From: PALSA-1316 sp964499365
GTDB lineage: Bacteria; Nitrospirota; Thermodesulfovibrionia; Thermodesulfovibrionales; UBA6898
Length of the DNA: 64,000 nucleotides
Assembly: GCA_964499365.1 (NCBI GenBank)
Contig: CAZCKU010000013.1
Location: 62,001-126,000, forward strand
Reading direction: 5' to 3'
The notes under the pieces are model-generated. The model was not told the origin of the DNA. It was given only the letters and a program-made list of their open reading frames with translations, and did no database searches. The translations under genes and the position numbers were made by a program. This document shows, in pieces, positions 20,072 through 29,581 of this stretch (the stretch's first letter is position 1; each line of letters starts with the position of its first letter).

Positions 20072-21469
20072 TTATAAATACTGACTGAGAAGATTTTCCA
20101 CCCGTTCGGCGTCTATCTCCTTCCCGGCGAGTTCCGCACGGTTCTCAATATGCCGGAGCGTCGTCTCGAGGTAGATCTTGAAATAGATGATTTTATCCAT
20201 GATCTTCCGGAAACCCTCCCCTGAGATCGTCTCGGGTTTGACCGCATGCATATCGCTGAAGAACCGCGCAAACTCTTCGTAGTCGTCGTGCCGCAGCAGC
20301 CTGAACGTAAAGCTTTCGAAATAGGTCATGTAATTCTTCAGCGACTCAAAGGCCCGGATCCTTTCGGCGGGCCTGGCCGCCCGTGTCTCGATGAGGACCA
20401 CAAAGCGGTGCAGGACGACAATGTCCTCCCGCAGACGGAGCGACTGCTGCACCTTGGTCAGGTAGCTCACAAAAAGCTCCTCACCGCGCGTTCCCGGCTT
20501 GAAATAGCCGGCGAGCTGTACAATGCTCTGTTCGGTCAGATTCTTCAGGATGCCGTGGCTGTTCTCGATCTTGCCCCTGAAATGCGGCGTCGCCTTCTTG
20601 CGGTGGATATCCCGCAGCTCCTGATGGAAGACCCGCCGGCTCTCCATAGAAAACTGATAGGACAGGGCGTTCAGCAGATCGGCAAGGTCCTTCTCGGTAA
20701 TCTTCCTGATCGCCTTCTCGACATAGGCATGAAAGGTAGTGATCTCGGACCTCAGAAGGATCAGGATGATCAGCGACGTATGCAATGAAATCGTGCGCTG
20801 GGCGGCGACATCGATAAACCCCAGATACCGCAGAAACCTGAAAAGGTAGAGAAAGATGATCGAGATATGTTTCCGGTAATCCCGGGTACCCAGCCCCTTG
20901 ACGATCTCGGAAATCTCCGCGTTGCTGATCACGTCGAACTCCGGGTTGATGTCCTTCGCAAACGGATTGAAATACCGGTTTTCCCTGATCTCCTTGTCGA
21001 TCATATGCCCGATATTCGTAAAGCCCATATAGGATATCGTCCCTGACCGGAGGATGTCGGCGAGGACCCCCTTGAGGTTGATAAAGGAATCATAGAGCAG
21101 GTAAAGCCCTTTTTCGGGAGTGTCCTGTTTATACAGGTTTTCCCGGAACGAGTCCCTGTCCCGGGCGTTGAGGTACTTTGTCTCGGCAAACTTCTGGAAC
21201 CAGTATGCGTTCTTTTTGCTCTCCGGTATCACGACTTCGAGTATGCCGAGGACCCGGAGGATCGCATCACGTGCCGTTGTCAGTTCGTCGTAGAAATTGC
21301 GGGTGGTGAGTTCGTCGTTCGAGGCAGTCAGGTTGTCGATCGTGAAAAAGCGGTCGAGCGCGCGCAGCAGCAGATCGAGCTCGCAGAACATCAGGCTGTT
21401 GGCGTTCTTCGAATTCGATACCCAGTCCTCGGGCAGCTCTCTCTGGATCATCCGGTCCTGTGCAGCCAT
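20072..21469 (-). CDS. Conserved-looking protein of unknown function, 465 residues
   Basis: I do not recognise this protein. It is highly charged and predicted mainly helical, with no signal peptide, no nucleotide-binding loop and no cysteine motif. A hydrophobic patch at about residues 200-240 (KHISIIFLYLFRFL, SLHTSLIILILL) could be one or two membrane-associated helices or a buried core. Its ATG directly abuts the lpdA stop, and eno starts 30 bases after its end, so it is translated in the gcvH-lpdA-eno context. Codon use is like its neighbours, and long antisense frames are no longer than chance in GC-rich DNA, so I regard it as a real gene. Confidence 0.85.
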   Translation of the reverse strand: MAAQDRMIQRELPEDWVSNSKNANSLMFCELDLLLRALDRFFTIDNLTASNDELTTRNFYDELTTARDAILRVLGILEVVIPESKKNAYWFQKFAETKYLNARDRDSFRENLYKQDTPEKGLYLLYDSFINLKGVLADILRSGTISYMGFTNIGHMIDKEIRENRYFNPFAKDINPEFDVISNAEISEIVKGLGTRDYRKHISIIFLYLFRFLRYLGFIDVAAQRTISLHTSLIILILLRSEITTFHAYVEKAIRKITEKDLADLLNALSYQFSMESRRVFHQELRDIHRKKATPHFRGKIENSHGILKNLTEQSIVQLAGYFKPGTRGEELFVSYLTKVQQSLRLREDIVVLHRFVVLIETRAARPAERIRAFESLKNYMTYFESFTFRLLRHDDYEEFARFFSDMHAVKPETISGEGFRKIMDKIIYFKIYLETTLRHIENRAELAGKEIDAERVENLLSQYL

Positions 21470-22867
21470 CTATTTTTTCGGTGCGCCCTGTGGCACGTGC
21501 AGCGCCTCGCCATGGACATCTTCAGCCGCCTCCAGCAGCCCCTCCGCGAGCGTGGGATGCGCGTGGATCGTCTGCGCAATGTCGCGGGCGGTCAGCCCGT
21601 TCTGCATCGCAACCGCAACCTCGTGGATGAGGTCAGAGGCATGAGGCCCCATGATATGCGCCCCGAGGATCCTGTCCGACTGCTCCTCGGCGATGATCTT
21701 GATGAATCCGGCTATCTCGCCGATCGCGTGCGCCTTGCCCAGCCCCCGGAACTGAAACCGGCCGACCCGGATCTTCGTGCCGGCCGCTTCGGCCTGGTGC
21801 TGCCTCAGACCGACAGAGGCTATTTCCGGCGAGGTGAATATCGCTGCGGGGACGACACGGTAATCCATCGCCAGCCCCGCACCCATACAGTTCTTCGCAG
21901 CCACAAGCCCCTGCCGCGTGGCCACATGCGCAAGGAGGATGCCCCCGGTCACGTCGCCCACGGCATAGACACCCGGGACATTCGTCTCCATCTTCGCGTC
22001 GACAACAATCTCCCCGCGGGGTCCCCGTGCCAGGCCAACAACCTCTGCCCCGATATTGTCGCTGTTAAACTCCCTGCCTACGGAAACCAGCACTTTTTCA
22101 GCAGCCAGCGTCCGTCCGTCGGTGAGGACGGCATGAACACCCTCTTCCCTGACGTCTACCCTGTCAACCCCGGCCCCGGTCAACAGCACGATCTTCTTCT
22201 TCTTGAGTTCCCGCGCCAGCAGCGCCGAGATCTCGGCGTCCTCGGCCGCCACGGCCCTGTCGGCCATCTCGACCAGCGTCACCTCCGAGCCGAGCTGCCG
22301 GAAGATGCAGGCAAACTCGCAGCCGATAACACCGGCACCGATAATCAGGAGGCTTTTCGGAATTTCACCGAGAGACAGGGCCTCTGTGGACGAGATAATA
22401 TTTCTGCCGTCAAACGGAAAGGAGGCAACCCGCGCCGGCCGGGACCCGGTCGCGATGATAACCTTATCGGCGGATACGGAAAAAGAGGTCCCGTCTCCGG
22501 CCGTCACGCTGATGTCGCGCGGCGACGTCAGCACCCCGCGTCCTGCCCTGAGCATGACACCGCTGCTCTTCAGGAGGGCGCGGATGCCCTTCACCTGCGT
22601 GCTGACCACCCGGTCTTTCCTCTCGACGATCCTCGCCATGTTCGGCATGATGCTGCCGTGCAGGTCGAGACCGAACGCCTCCAGCTCCCTGGTCCTGGCC
22701 AGGAGATCGGCAGACGCGATCAGGGTCTTGGTAGGAATGCAGCCCCAGTTGAGGCAGGTACCGCCGACCTCATGGTCTTCGATCAGCGTCACGCGGGCCC
22801 CCAGCTGCGCAGCCTTGAGTGCCGCGCCATAGCCTCCCGGCCCGGCGCCGAGGACCGCAATCTCCAC
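21470..22867 (-). CDS. lpdA: Dihydrolipoyl dehydrogenase
   Basis: FAD enzyme that reoxidises the dihydrolipoyl group of the glycine cleavage H protein or of 2-oxoacid dehydrogenases. The 465-residue protein has the FAD Rossmann start LGAGPGGYGAA, the redox disulfide GGTCLNWGCIPTK, the NAD-binding GAGVIGCEFACIF, the second FAD motif YAVGDVTG and the C-terminal HIMGPHASDLIHE and HAHPTLAE with the catalytic His-Glu pair. The GTG start shares its G with the gcvH TAG stop, so it is most probably the E3 partner for this H protein. Confidence 0.95.
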   Translation of the reverse strand: MEIAVLGAGPGGYGAALKAAQLGARVTLIEDHEVGGTCLNWGCIPTKTLIASADLLARTRELEAFGLDLHGSIMPNMARIVERKDRVVSTQVKGIRALLKSSGVMLRAGRGVLTSPRDISVTAGDGTSFSVSADKVIIATGSRPARVASFPFDGRNIISSTEALSLGEIPKSLLIIGAGVIGCEFACIFRQLGSEVTLVEMADRAVAAEDAEISALLARELKKKKIVLLTGAGVDRVDVREEGVHAVLTDGRTLAAEKVLVSVGREFNSDNIGAEVVGLARGPRGEIVVDAKMETNVPGVYAVGDVTGGILLAHVATRQGLVAAKNCMGAGLAMDYRVVPAAIFTSPEIASVGLRQHQAEAAGTKIRVGRFQFRGLGKAHAIGEIAGFIKIIAEEQSDRILGAHIMGPHASDLIHEVAVAMQNGLTARDIAQTIHAHPTLAEGLLEAAEDVHGEALHVPQGAPKK

Positions 22868-23253
22868 TACTTGGCTTCCTCCTCGACATACTTTTCATAC
22901 TCGGACGAATCCATGAGGTCTTCTGCCTCTGACGGGTTCTCCAGCTCGATCACCGCGACCCAGCCCTTGCCGTACGGGTCCTCATTGATCACCTCGGGAG
23001 ATTCCGCCAGGTCGTCATTGACCTTGACGATAACCCCGGCCACCGGGGAGATGACGGCGGACGTCGCCTTGGTCGATTCGATTTCCGATATCTCGCTGTT
23101 GGCCTCCACGGTCGTATCGACTTCAGGGAGGTCAATATAGACGATATCGCCCAGTGCCTCCTGCGCATAATCCGTAATGCCTATCGTCCCTTTTTTGCCC
23201 GAAATGCGGACCCAGGTATGTTCTTTGTGGTACTTGAGATCATCAGGGTTCAT
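22867..23253 (-). CDS. gcvH: Glycine cleavage system H protein
   Basis: Lipoyl-carrying shuttle protein, 128 residues. The lipoylation site is Lys62 in EIESTKATS; the fold is marked by YHKEHTWVRI at the start, IGITDYAQEALGDIVYIDLPEVG-like text and SPVAGVIVKVN. An excellent ribosome site (AAAGGAGGAAGC) precedes the ATG. An extended -10 (TGCTATAGT, reverse strand near 23352-23344) could be its promoter. The P and T proteins are not in the window, so whether it serves glycine cleavage or only lipoate relay is open. It has a 12-residue acidic C-terminal extension. Confidence 0.97.
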   Translation of the reverse strand: MNPDDLKYHKEHTWVRISGKKGTIGITDYAQEALGDIVYIDLPEVDTTVEANSEISEIESTKATSAVISPVAGVIVKVNDDLAESPEVINEDPYGKGWVAVIELENPSEAEDLMDSSEYEKYVEEEAK

Positions 23254-23375
23254 GCTTCCTCCTTTGAAATTGCGAATGTTCTCTGCTATCTGCCCGGCTG
23301 CTCACGCCCTGCAGGACCCGGCCTGATGCGCCAGTGTTTTATAACTATAGCACTAAACAGCTCCCGGCGGAATCA

Positions 23376-25955
23376 CTATTTTACCTTGCGCTGGAGCGCG
23401 ACGAGCAGCTGCAGCGCCTCGTCAGGGGTGAGCTTTCCGGCATCGATCTCAGCGAGCTCATCCGCAACCGAATCGCGGGCCGTGGCAAAGAGGTCCAGCT
23501 GGGCCTTCTGCTTTTTCGCCTTCGCCTTTGACACGGCAAATCGCGGCTTGCCGCTCTCGTTCAGCTCTTCCTTCTCAAGGTTGCTGAGGACCTCCTTGGC
23601 ACGGGCAAGGATGCTGTCCGGCAGCCCGGCAAGACGGGCGACCTGGATGCCATAGCTCTTGTCGGCCGGCCCCTCCTCGATCTTGCGCAGAAAGATGATT
23701 TCATCGCCCCATTCCCGCACCGAGACATTGAAATTCTTCGCACCTTCTGCCGTCAGCGTCAGTTCAGTCAATTCATTATAGTGGGTGGCAAAGAGCGTCC
23801 TGGCCTTTATCTGCCGGAGGATATGCTCTGCGATTGCCCAGGCGATGCTGATCCCGTCGAAGGTACTGGTGCCCCTGCCGACCTCGTCCAGGATGATAAG
23901 ACTTCTGGAGGTGGCGTTATTGATGATGTTGGCCGCCTCGATCATCTCGACCATGAACGTGCTCTGCCCCTTCGCGAGGAAATCCGAGGCGCCGATACGG
24001 GTAAAAATCCTGTCCGCAACCCCGATCGTTGCTGCCGACGCGGGGACGAACCCGCCCATCTGGGCCATCAGGGTAATCAGCGCCACCTGCCGCATATACG
24101 TGGACTTCCCTGCCATGTTCGGGCCTGTCAGGATGTGGAGGATATCCTCCTTCGTGTCCAGGGCCGTACTGTTCGGTATGAACCGTTCCCCGGCAAGGAC
24201 GCGCTCAAGCACCGGATGCCTGCCGTCCTCTATCCGGAGCACGTCGTCCTCCAGGATCACCGGCTTGACATAGTTATAGCGCTTTGCCGTGACCGCAAGC
24301 GACACGAGCAGGTCGATGGCTGCAATGGCCTCAGAGGCGGCAAGGAGTCTGGACGCATCCCGGGCCACAGTCCGGAGGATCTCCTGGAAGACCTCGTATT
24401 CGAGGCCTTTCAGCCGCTCCTCCGAGCCAAGGACCCTGCTCTCGTATTCCTTCAGCTCAGGGGTCACAAAGCGCTCGCTGCTGACGAGTGTCTGCTTCCT
24501 GATAAAGTCGTCAGGCACGAGTTCGAGGTTCGCCTTCGTCACCTCGATAAAGTAGCCGATGATCTTGTTGTAGCCGATCTTGAGCGAGGAGATGCCGGTC
24601 CGCTTTTTCTCGCGCGACTCAATGTCAGCGATAAGGTCCTTGCCGCGGGTGGAGATGTCGCGGATCGCATCGACGTCGGCATTGAAGCCTTTCCTGATGA
24701 TCCCCCCTTCACGGACCGTCGCCGGCGGGCTTTCCGCGATGCCTTTTTCGATAAGCTGCTGGATCGCGCTGAAATCGTCGATCATGCCGGCAGCCGTCCG
24801 GATGCCCGTTTCCCTGGCCGCAGCCAGAGATTTCCGCATCTTCGGCAGGGTTTCGAGCGATTGGCGGAGCGCGATGAGGTCCCGCGCGTTTGCCGTACCT
24901 GCGGTCACCCTCGTCGCCAGCCGCTCCATGTCCTGGATCTTCCTCAGCGCCGTCCGGAGGTCCTCCAGAAGTTCGAAGTCGCCCACCAGGTGCTCGACAG
25001 AGTCGAGCCGGCTCCGTATCGCGGCAACGTCGGTCAGCGGCCGCAGGATTGCAGACCGTATGACCCGTCCCCCCATCGGTGTCAGCGTCTCATCGAGGAC
25101 CCACAGGAGCGTGCCCTCCCGCGAGCCGTCCCTGAGGTTATGGGTCAGCTCCAGGTTGCGCTGTGTCGAGGCGTCCATGAACATATGCATCGTCTGCTGC
25201 ACCGCCGTGATCTTCCGGAAGGCGGCCGCCGACTTCTGCGTCTCCTCGACATAGAGGATAAGGGCCCCTGCCGCGGCTATGGCTGCCGGCATTCCCTCGC
25301 AGCCGTAACCCTCGAGAGACGAGACCCTGAAATGGCGCAGCAGGGCACGATAGGCGTCCATGGAATCGTAATGCGCATCGTCGATCCCCGAAATGAAATA
25401 ACCGGGAAAGACCTCCCGGTAGTGGATATTCTCCCTGACGCTCTCCGGCAGAAGGACCTCCCGGGGCTCAAACCTGCTCACCTCGTCCTCGATGTTCTTT
25501 TCTGTTTCGAAAACAACGAACTCGCCGGTCGATATGTCGGCCGCAGCCACCCCGTGCACGCTGCCGGAGGGGAATATGCTCACGATAAAATTGTTTTCCT
25601 TCGGATTTTCAGGGACATGCGTCCCCGGGGTGACCACCCGGACCACCTCCCGGGCAACAATGCCCTTCGCCTCCTTCGGGTCTTCCATCTGCTCGCAGAG
25701 AGCGACTTTATGGCCGGCCCGTATCAGCTTCGTTATGTACGACTCGGCCGCAAAAAAGGGCACGCCGCACATCGGGATCGGGTTGTCGCTCGTCTTTTCG
25801 CGGGTCGTCAGCGCAATCTGCAGAATGCGGGAGGCCATTTCCGCGTCAGCGCCGAACATCTCATAGAAATCTCCGAGCCGGAAGAGCACAATGGCGTCCT
25901 GATGCTGTTCCTTGATGCTGAAATACTGTTTCATCAACGGGGTAAGTTCTGTCAT
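23376..25955 (-). CDS. mutS: DNA mismatch repair protein MutS
   Basis: Recognises base mismatches and small loops to begin repair. The 859-residue protein shows the mismatch-reading Phe-x-Glu in RLGDFYEMFG near residue 35, the connector and lever domains, and an ABC-type ATPase with Walker A GPNMAGKSTYMR, signature region STFMVEM, Walker B SLIILDEVGRGTSTFDG and ATHYNELTEL. I choose ATG 25955 (MTELTPLMKQYF), as in other MutS proteins; the longer TTG start adds residues without a ribosome site. No mutL is adjacent. 122 bp separate its end from gcvH. Confidence 0.97.
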   Translation of the reverse strand: MTELTPLMKQYFSIKEQHQDAIVLFRLGDFYEMFGADAEMASRILQIALTTREKTSDNPIPMCGVPFFAAESYITKLIRAGHKVALCEQMEDPKEAKGIVAREVVRVVTPGTHVPENPKENNFIVSIFPSGSVHGVAAADISTGEFVVFETEKNIEDEVSRFEPREVLLPESVRENIHYREVFPGYFISGIDDAHYDSMDAYRALLRHFRVSSLEGYGCEGMPAAIAAAGALILYVEETQKSAAAFRKITAVQQTMHMFMDASTQRNLELTHNLRDGSREGTLLWVLDETLTPMGGRVIRSAILRPLTDVAAIRSRLDSVEHLVGDFELLEDLRTALRKIQDMERLATRVTAGTANARDLIALRQSLETLPKMRKSLAAARETGIRTAAGMIDDFSAIQQLIEKGIAESPPATVREGGIIRKGFNADVDAIRDISTRGKDLIADIESREKKRTGISSLKIGYNKIIGYFIEVTKANLELVPDDFIRKQTLVSSERFVTPELKEYESRVLGSEERLKGLEYEVFQEILRTVARDASRLLAASEAIAAIDLLVSLAVTAKRYNYVKPVILEDDVLRIEDGRHPVLERVLAGERFIPNSTALDTKEDILHILTGPNMAGKSTYMRQVALITLMAQMGGFVPASAATIGVADRIFTRIGASDFLAKGQSTFMVEMIEAANIINNATSRSLIILDEVGRGTSTFDGISIAWAIAEHILRQIKARTLFATHYNELTELTLTAEGAKNFNVSVREWGDEIIFLRKIEEGPADKSYGIQVARLAGLPDSILARAKEVLSNLEKEELNESGKPRFAVSKAKAKKQKAQLDLFATARDSVADELAEIDAGKLTPDEALQLLVALQRKVK

Positions 25956-26039
25956 GCAGATATTAAATAATAACCGGACATGAAAGTTCAATCTCTAAAA
26001 GAACAGAATGCCGCTCGCCGGTGCCGAACGGTATGTTTC

Positions 26040-26069
26040 TTGACTTATTCTCGAAAATTTCTTTATAAT
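26040..26069 (+). promoter_or_regulatory. Sigma-70 promoter of the yceD-rpmF-plsX-fabH operon
   Basis: TTGACT (26040-26045) and a perfect TATAAT (26064-26069) are separated by 18 bases, 26 bases ahead of the yceD start codon in the divergent gap with mutS. Confidence 0.82.
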
Positions 26070-26094
26070 TCTATGGTTATTGTGCAGGCGTATT

Positions 26095-26616
26095 ATGAAG
26101 ATTCTGATTGCAGATATCCCGGAAGAAGGGCTCATTGTTGACCTTGAAGAACGGCTGACCCCTGATGACGGGTCAGTGGTCGCTCCGGTCGTGTCGCATC
26201 TTGAGCTGATGAAGACCGGGACCGAGGTGATGATCAACGGAGACCTCCGTACCGAAGTCGCCCTTGAGTGCAGCAGATGCCTTCAGCCGTTCACACGCAC
26301 GCTGGACATCCCGGTGAACGTGGTCTACCACCCCGCTGAAGAAGTTTCAGGGGAAGGCCAGATCGCCCGGCACGCGCTCAGCACGGATGAGATGGATATG
26401 GGTTTTTACCGCGACGGCGAGCTGGATCTGAGGGAACTGCTCAGTGAGCAGATCGTGCTGGATTCCCAGATGAAACCACTCTGCAGCGAGTCCTGCAAGG
26501 GGATCTGCCCGCACTGCGGTACAGACCTCAACAAGGAGAACTGCACCTGCAATAACGAAACGGTTGACCCAAGGCTTGAAGTCCTTAAGAAATATTTTGA
26601 GAAGAGAAAGGAGTAG
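26095..26616 (+). CDS. yceD: YceD family (DUF177) protein
   Basis: A 173-residue protein of the DUF177 family, linked in E. coli and plants to 23S rRNA accumulation. The conserved cysteines are present: CSRCLQPF at about residues 60-67, and a C-terminal CSESCKGICPHCGTDL with a following CTC, probably a zinc site. Immediate linkage to rpmF is the family's normal context. The ATG at 26095 is preceded by a modest GCAGG. Confidence 0.93.
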   Translation: MKILIADIPEEGLIVDLEERLTPDDGSVVAPVVSHLELMKTGTEVMINGDLRTEVALECSRCLQPFTRTLDIPVNVVYHPAEEVSGEGQIARHALSTDEMDMGFYRDGELDLRELLSEQIVLDSQMKPLCSESCKGICPHCGTDLNKENCTCNNETVDPRLEVLKKYFEKRKE

Positions 26617-26619
26617 ACA

Positions 26620-26802
26620 TTGGCAAATCCAACAAGCAGACATTCAAAGGCACGCAGAGACAAGAGGAGGGCCAACTGGAAAGGCGAATCCCCGAACCTC
26701 GGCGTCTGCCCGGAATGCAAAGAAATGAAACAGCCTCACCGGGCATGCCCGAGCTGCGGCACGTACAACGGGAACAAAGTACTCGAGATCGTCGAAAAAT
26801 AG
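26620..26802 (+). CDS. rpmF: 50S ribosomal protein L32
   Basis: A 60-residue basic ribosomal protein with the L32 start MANPTSRHSKARRDKRRANW and the zinc-type CPECKEMK...CPSCG four-cysteine pattern. Start is TTG at 26620, seven bases after AAAGGAG. It sits four bases after yceD and three before plsX. Confidence 0.96.
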   Translation: MANPTSRHSKARRDKRRANWKGESPNLGVCPECKEMKQPHRACPSCGTYNGNKVLEIVEK

Positions 26803-26805
26803 ACA

Positions 26806-27831
26806 ATGCTCATCGCTCTTGACGCTATGGGGGGTGATTATGCTCCGACCATCAATATCGAAGGAGCACTCGATACCGTCAATGAGCAGAACGACATAAA
26901 CGTCATACTCGTCGGGAATGAACCGCTGATCCGCCAGGAACTGCGGGGAAAGCGGTTCGATCCTGACCGTCTTACGATACGTCACGCGTCGCAGGTCATC
27001 GAGATGCATGACGCCCCTTCGTCGGCAATCAGAAAAAAGAAAGACTCGTCGATCAGGGTCGGCATCGATCTGGTCAAGGCCGGGGCGGCTGACGCCTTTG
27101 TCAGCGCCGGGCACTCCGGCGTCGTCATGGCGACATCCCTGCTGCTGCTCGGGACGTCAAAGGGCGTGGACCGGCCTGCAATCGCCACCCTGATGCCGAC
27201 GCTGAAAGACCCGTTTATCCTCCTCGATGTCGGTGCCAACGTCGACTGCAAGCCCGAGAACCTGCTCCAGTTCGGCCTTATGGGCAACACCTACTGCCAA
27301 CTTGTCCTCGGCCGGAGCAAACCGAAAGTGGCGCTGCTCAGCATCGGCGAAGAAGACACCAAAGGGAACGAACTGACCAAGGAGGCCTTCAAACTCCTGA
27401 AGAACACCTCCCTGAATTTTATCGGTAACGTCGAAGGAAAAGACCTGTTCACCGGCAAGGCGGACGTTATCCTGTGCGACGGCTTCATCGGCAATATCGC
27501 CCTGAAGGTGAGCGAGGGCCTTGCCGAGGCGATTCTCAAGATGCTGAAACAGGAGATAACCTCAGGGTCGGCCGGAAGACTGGGATACCTCATGCTGAAG
27601 CCTGCCTTCAGAAACTTCAAAAAACGGACGGATTACGACGAATACGGCGGGGCACCGCTCCTGGGCATCAACGGCGCCTCGATCATCAGCCATGGCAGGT
27701 CGACCTCCAAGGCGATTAAAAACGCCCTGAGAGTCGCCGAAGACTATTCCCGCAAGCGAGTCTACGAGGCTATTGCGCAGGCCATTGAGGCCACGCCAAC
27801 CGTCTCTCCGGCAGCTCCGGTGGTCCAGTAG
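26806..27831 (+). CDS. plsX: Phosphate acyltransferase PlsX
   Basis: Makes acyl-phosphate from acyl-ACP for phospholipid synthesis, as a peripheral membrane enzyme. The 341-residue protein starts IALDAMGGDYAP, and shows SAGHSGVVMA, LDVGANVDCKPENL, GEEDTKGNEL and CDGFIGNIALK typical of PlsX. The C-terminus has a short PAAPVVQ-like tail. It is followed after three bases by fabH, the usual order. Confidence 0.96.
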   Translation: MLIALDAMGGDYAPTINIEGALDTVNEQNDINVILVGNEPLIRQELRGKRFDPDRLTIRHASQVIEMHDAPSSAIRKKKDSSIRVGIDLVKAGAADAFVSAGHSGVVMATSLLLLGTSKGVDRPAIATLMPTLKDPFILLDVGANVDCKPENLLQFGLMGNTYCQLVLGRSKPKVALLSIGEEDTKGNELTKEAFKLLKNTSLNFIGNVEGKDLFTGKADVILCDGFIGNIALKVSEGLAEAILKMLKQEITSGSAGRLGYLMLKPAFRNFKKRTDYDEYGGAPLLGINGASIISHGRSTSKAIKNALRVAEDYSRKRVYEAIAQAIEATPTVSPAAPVVQ

Positions 27832-27834
27832 ATA

Positions 27835-28815
27835 ATGCTCAGGGCCAGGATTATTGCAACGGGGTCCTTCGTCCCGGAGAATGTCGTCACCAACCAGGAC
27901 CTTGAAAATATCGTCGATACGACGGACGACTGGATCACTGACCGGACAGGCATAAAAGAACGCAGGATCGTCAACGACTGTCAGGCAGCCTCTGACCTGG
28001 CGTATGAAGCCTCCATGGCCGCTCTGAAAAAGGCCCAGCTCAAGCCGAAGGACATCGACCTGATCATTGTTGCAACGGTCACCGGCGATATGCCGTTTCC
28101 GTCGACCGCCTGCCTGCTCCAGGCAAAGCTCGGCGCAAAGAATGCCGCGGCCTTTGACCTTGGCGCGGCCTGTTCCGGTTTTATTTACAGCCTCCACGTG
28201 GCCAGCGGCCTGATAAAATCGGGCATGCACCAGAGGGTCCTTGTGGTCGGTGCGGAAGTCCTCTCGAAGTTCACCGACTGGCAGGACCGGTCCACCTGCA
28301 TCCTCTTTGGTGACGGGGCCGGGGCGGTGATTCTGGAACCGACCAGGGAAAAACACGGAATCTGGTCAACGCATATCTATTCGGACGGTAACCTTTCTGA
28401 CCTGATCATGCTCCCGGGCGGGGGCTCTCACGCGGCCTGCTCCAGGGAAACCATCCTGAAGAGGCTGCATACCATCAAGATGAAGGGCAACGAGACTTTC
28501 AAGGTCGCAGTCAGGACGCTCGAAGAACTCGCGGCCGCCACCCTCGAGGAAAACAGGCTGGATCCCGCTCAGCTCTCCCTGCTGATACCGCACCAGGCGA
28601 ACCTGAGAATCATACAGGCTACCGCCAAGAGACTGGGACTGTCGATGGACAAGGTATTTCTGAACATCCAGAAATATGGAAACACCTCTGCGGCATCGGT
28701 GCCGATAGCCCTGGACGAAGCGGTCTCGTCCGGCAGGGTCAATGAGGGGGAGTATATCCTCCTTGAGGCCTTCGGCGGCGGCCTCACCTGGGCATCGGCG
28801 CTGGTTCGCTGGTAG
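27835..28815 (+). CDS. fabH: 3-oxoacyl-[acyl-carrier-protein] synthase III
   Basis: Starts fatty acid chains by condensing acetyl-CoA with malonyl-ACP. The 326-residue protein carries the catalytic triad: Cys113 in DLGAACSGF, His in IPHQANLRII and Asn in KYGNTSAASV; DDWITDRTGIKERR near the start is the usual CoA-binding signature. It is the last gene of the operon; no fabD, fabG or acpP follow, since the next gene is convergent. Confidence 0.97.
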   Translation: MLRARIIATGSFVPENVVTNQDLENIVDTTDDWITDRTGIKERRIVNDCQAASDLAYEASMAALKKAQLKPKDIDLIIVATVTGDMPFPSTACLLQAKLGAKNAAAFDLGAACSGFIYSLHVASGLIKSGMHQRVLVVGAEVLSKFTDWQDRSTCILFGDGAGAVILEPTREKHGIWSTHIYSDGNLSDLIMLPGGGSHAACSRETILKRLHTIKMKGNETFKVAVRTLEELAAATLEENRLDPAQLSLLIPHQANLRIIQATAKRLGLSMDKVFLNIQKYGNTSAASVPIALDEAVSSGRVNEGEYILLEAFGGGLTWASALVRW

Positions 28816-28828
28816 CCCCGCTCCCTGC

Positions 28829-29581
28829 CTAACGATCCCTGCCCGAGGCCTTCCTGTCCCGCGCAGCCTTGTTCGTGTTTCTTCTGGATGTCACATGCCA
28901 GGCCCTGAAAAGTCTCTCCAGCTTTTCCTTGTAGACAAGCGAGAAAAAAATAATGACGATAGCGACGGCCAGCAGCACCGAGAACCGGTAATACTGCTGA
29001 TGCCGGATAAAATTCCCTCCGAGCGTCAACAGCCCGGTGCCCGCAAATCTTCCGATGGTGCTGATCAGCAGAAACTCCTTCGTCGTGAGATGTCCGAGGC
29101 CGAGGATATAGCAGAGCAGGTCCTTCGGTGTCCCGGGTATCAGGAAGAGGAGGAAAACGAGAAAGGCGCCTTTATGGTGGAGCAGGTAGTCGTACTTCGC
29201 CATCGTCTTCTGGCTGACGAACTTCTCGACAAAAGGCCGGCCGAAGACCTTCGACAGCCAGAAGGCTATGAAGGAACCGATTGTCAGGCCGATGGTGGAC
29301 AGCAGGATGCCGAGGGCCGGCCCGTACAGAAAACCGCCGAGGAAGCCGGTAACCTCACCCGGTATGGGAGCCGCAACTACCTGGAGGACCTGCAGGACGA
29401 TAAAACCCAGGAATGACAGCGGACCGAGCGAATCAAGAAAAGAAAGTATCCGCTCCCTGTCCATGAAAAAATGGAACGCACCGGTCCTGTAGAGGAGAAA
29501 AACAAACGCAAGGAACAGGACCAGGACAGCCAGCTTGATCCATACTAGGCTGCCCTTCTTCTTAAACGTCGGCGTGACTAT
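28829..29581 (-). CDS. TVP38/TMEM64 (DedA-related) membrane protein
   Basis: An integral membrane protein of the VTT/DedA superfamily (E. coli YdjX/YdjZ type), with the hallmark PIPGEVTGFLGGFLYGP re-entrant segment, the G...GSFIAFWLSKVFGRP segment and LIPGTPKDLLCYILGLG. The first ATG (29464) has no ribosome site and would remove the family's first membrane helix, which is encoded in frame upstream (LVWIKLAVLVLFLAFVFLLY). That frame opens after a TGA and contains ATA (29581-29579) overlapping the upstream TAG stop as ATAG; no ATG, GTG or TTG occurs. I therefore extend to the ATA, giving 250 residues; the conservative form is 28829-29464, 211 residues. The tail is basic. Confidence 0.82.
   Translation of the reverse strand: MVTPTFKKKGSLVWIKLAVLVLFLAFVFLLYRTGAFHFFMDRERILSFLDSLGPLSFLGFIVLQVLQVVAAPIPGEVTGFLGGFLYGPALGILLSTIGLTIGSFIAFWLSKVFGRPFVEKFVSQKTMAKYDYLLHHKGAFLVFLLFLIPGTPKDLLCYILGLGHLTTKEFLLISTIGRFAGTGLLTLGGNFIRHQQYYRFSVLLAVAIVIIFFSLVYKEKLERLFRAWHVTSRRNTNKAARDRKASGRDR

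Noticed and set aside
21497..23140. 547-residue frame opposite lpdA and gcvH
   Set aside because: Antisense shadow of two certain genes.
23254..23375. Glycine riboswitch ahead of gcvH
   Set aside because: I looked for the paired glycine aptamer pattern and did not see it in the 122-bp leader.
23781..25970. 729-residue frame opposite mutS
   Set aside because: GC-rich coding DNA gives long antisense frames; composition is low-complexity and no domain is visible, while mutS is certain.
25956..25991. TTG start extending MutS by 12 residues
   Set aside because: No ribosome site and the family starts at the MTELTP position.
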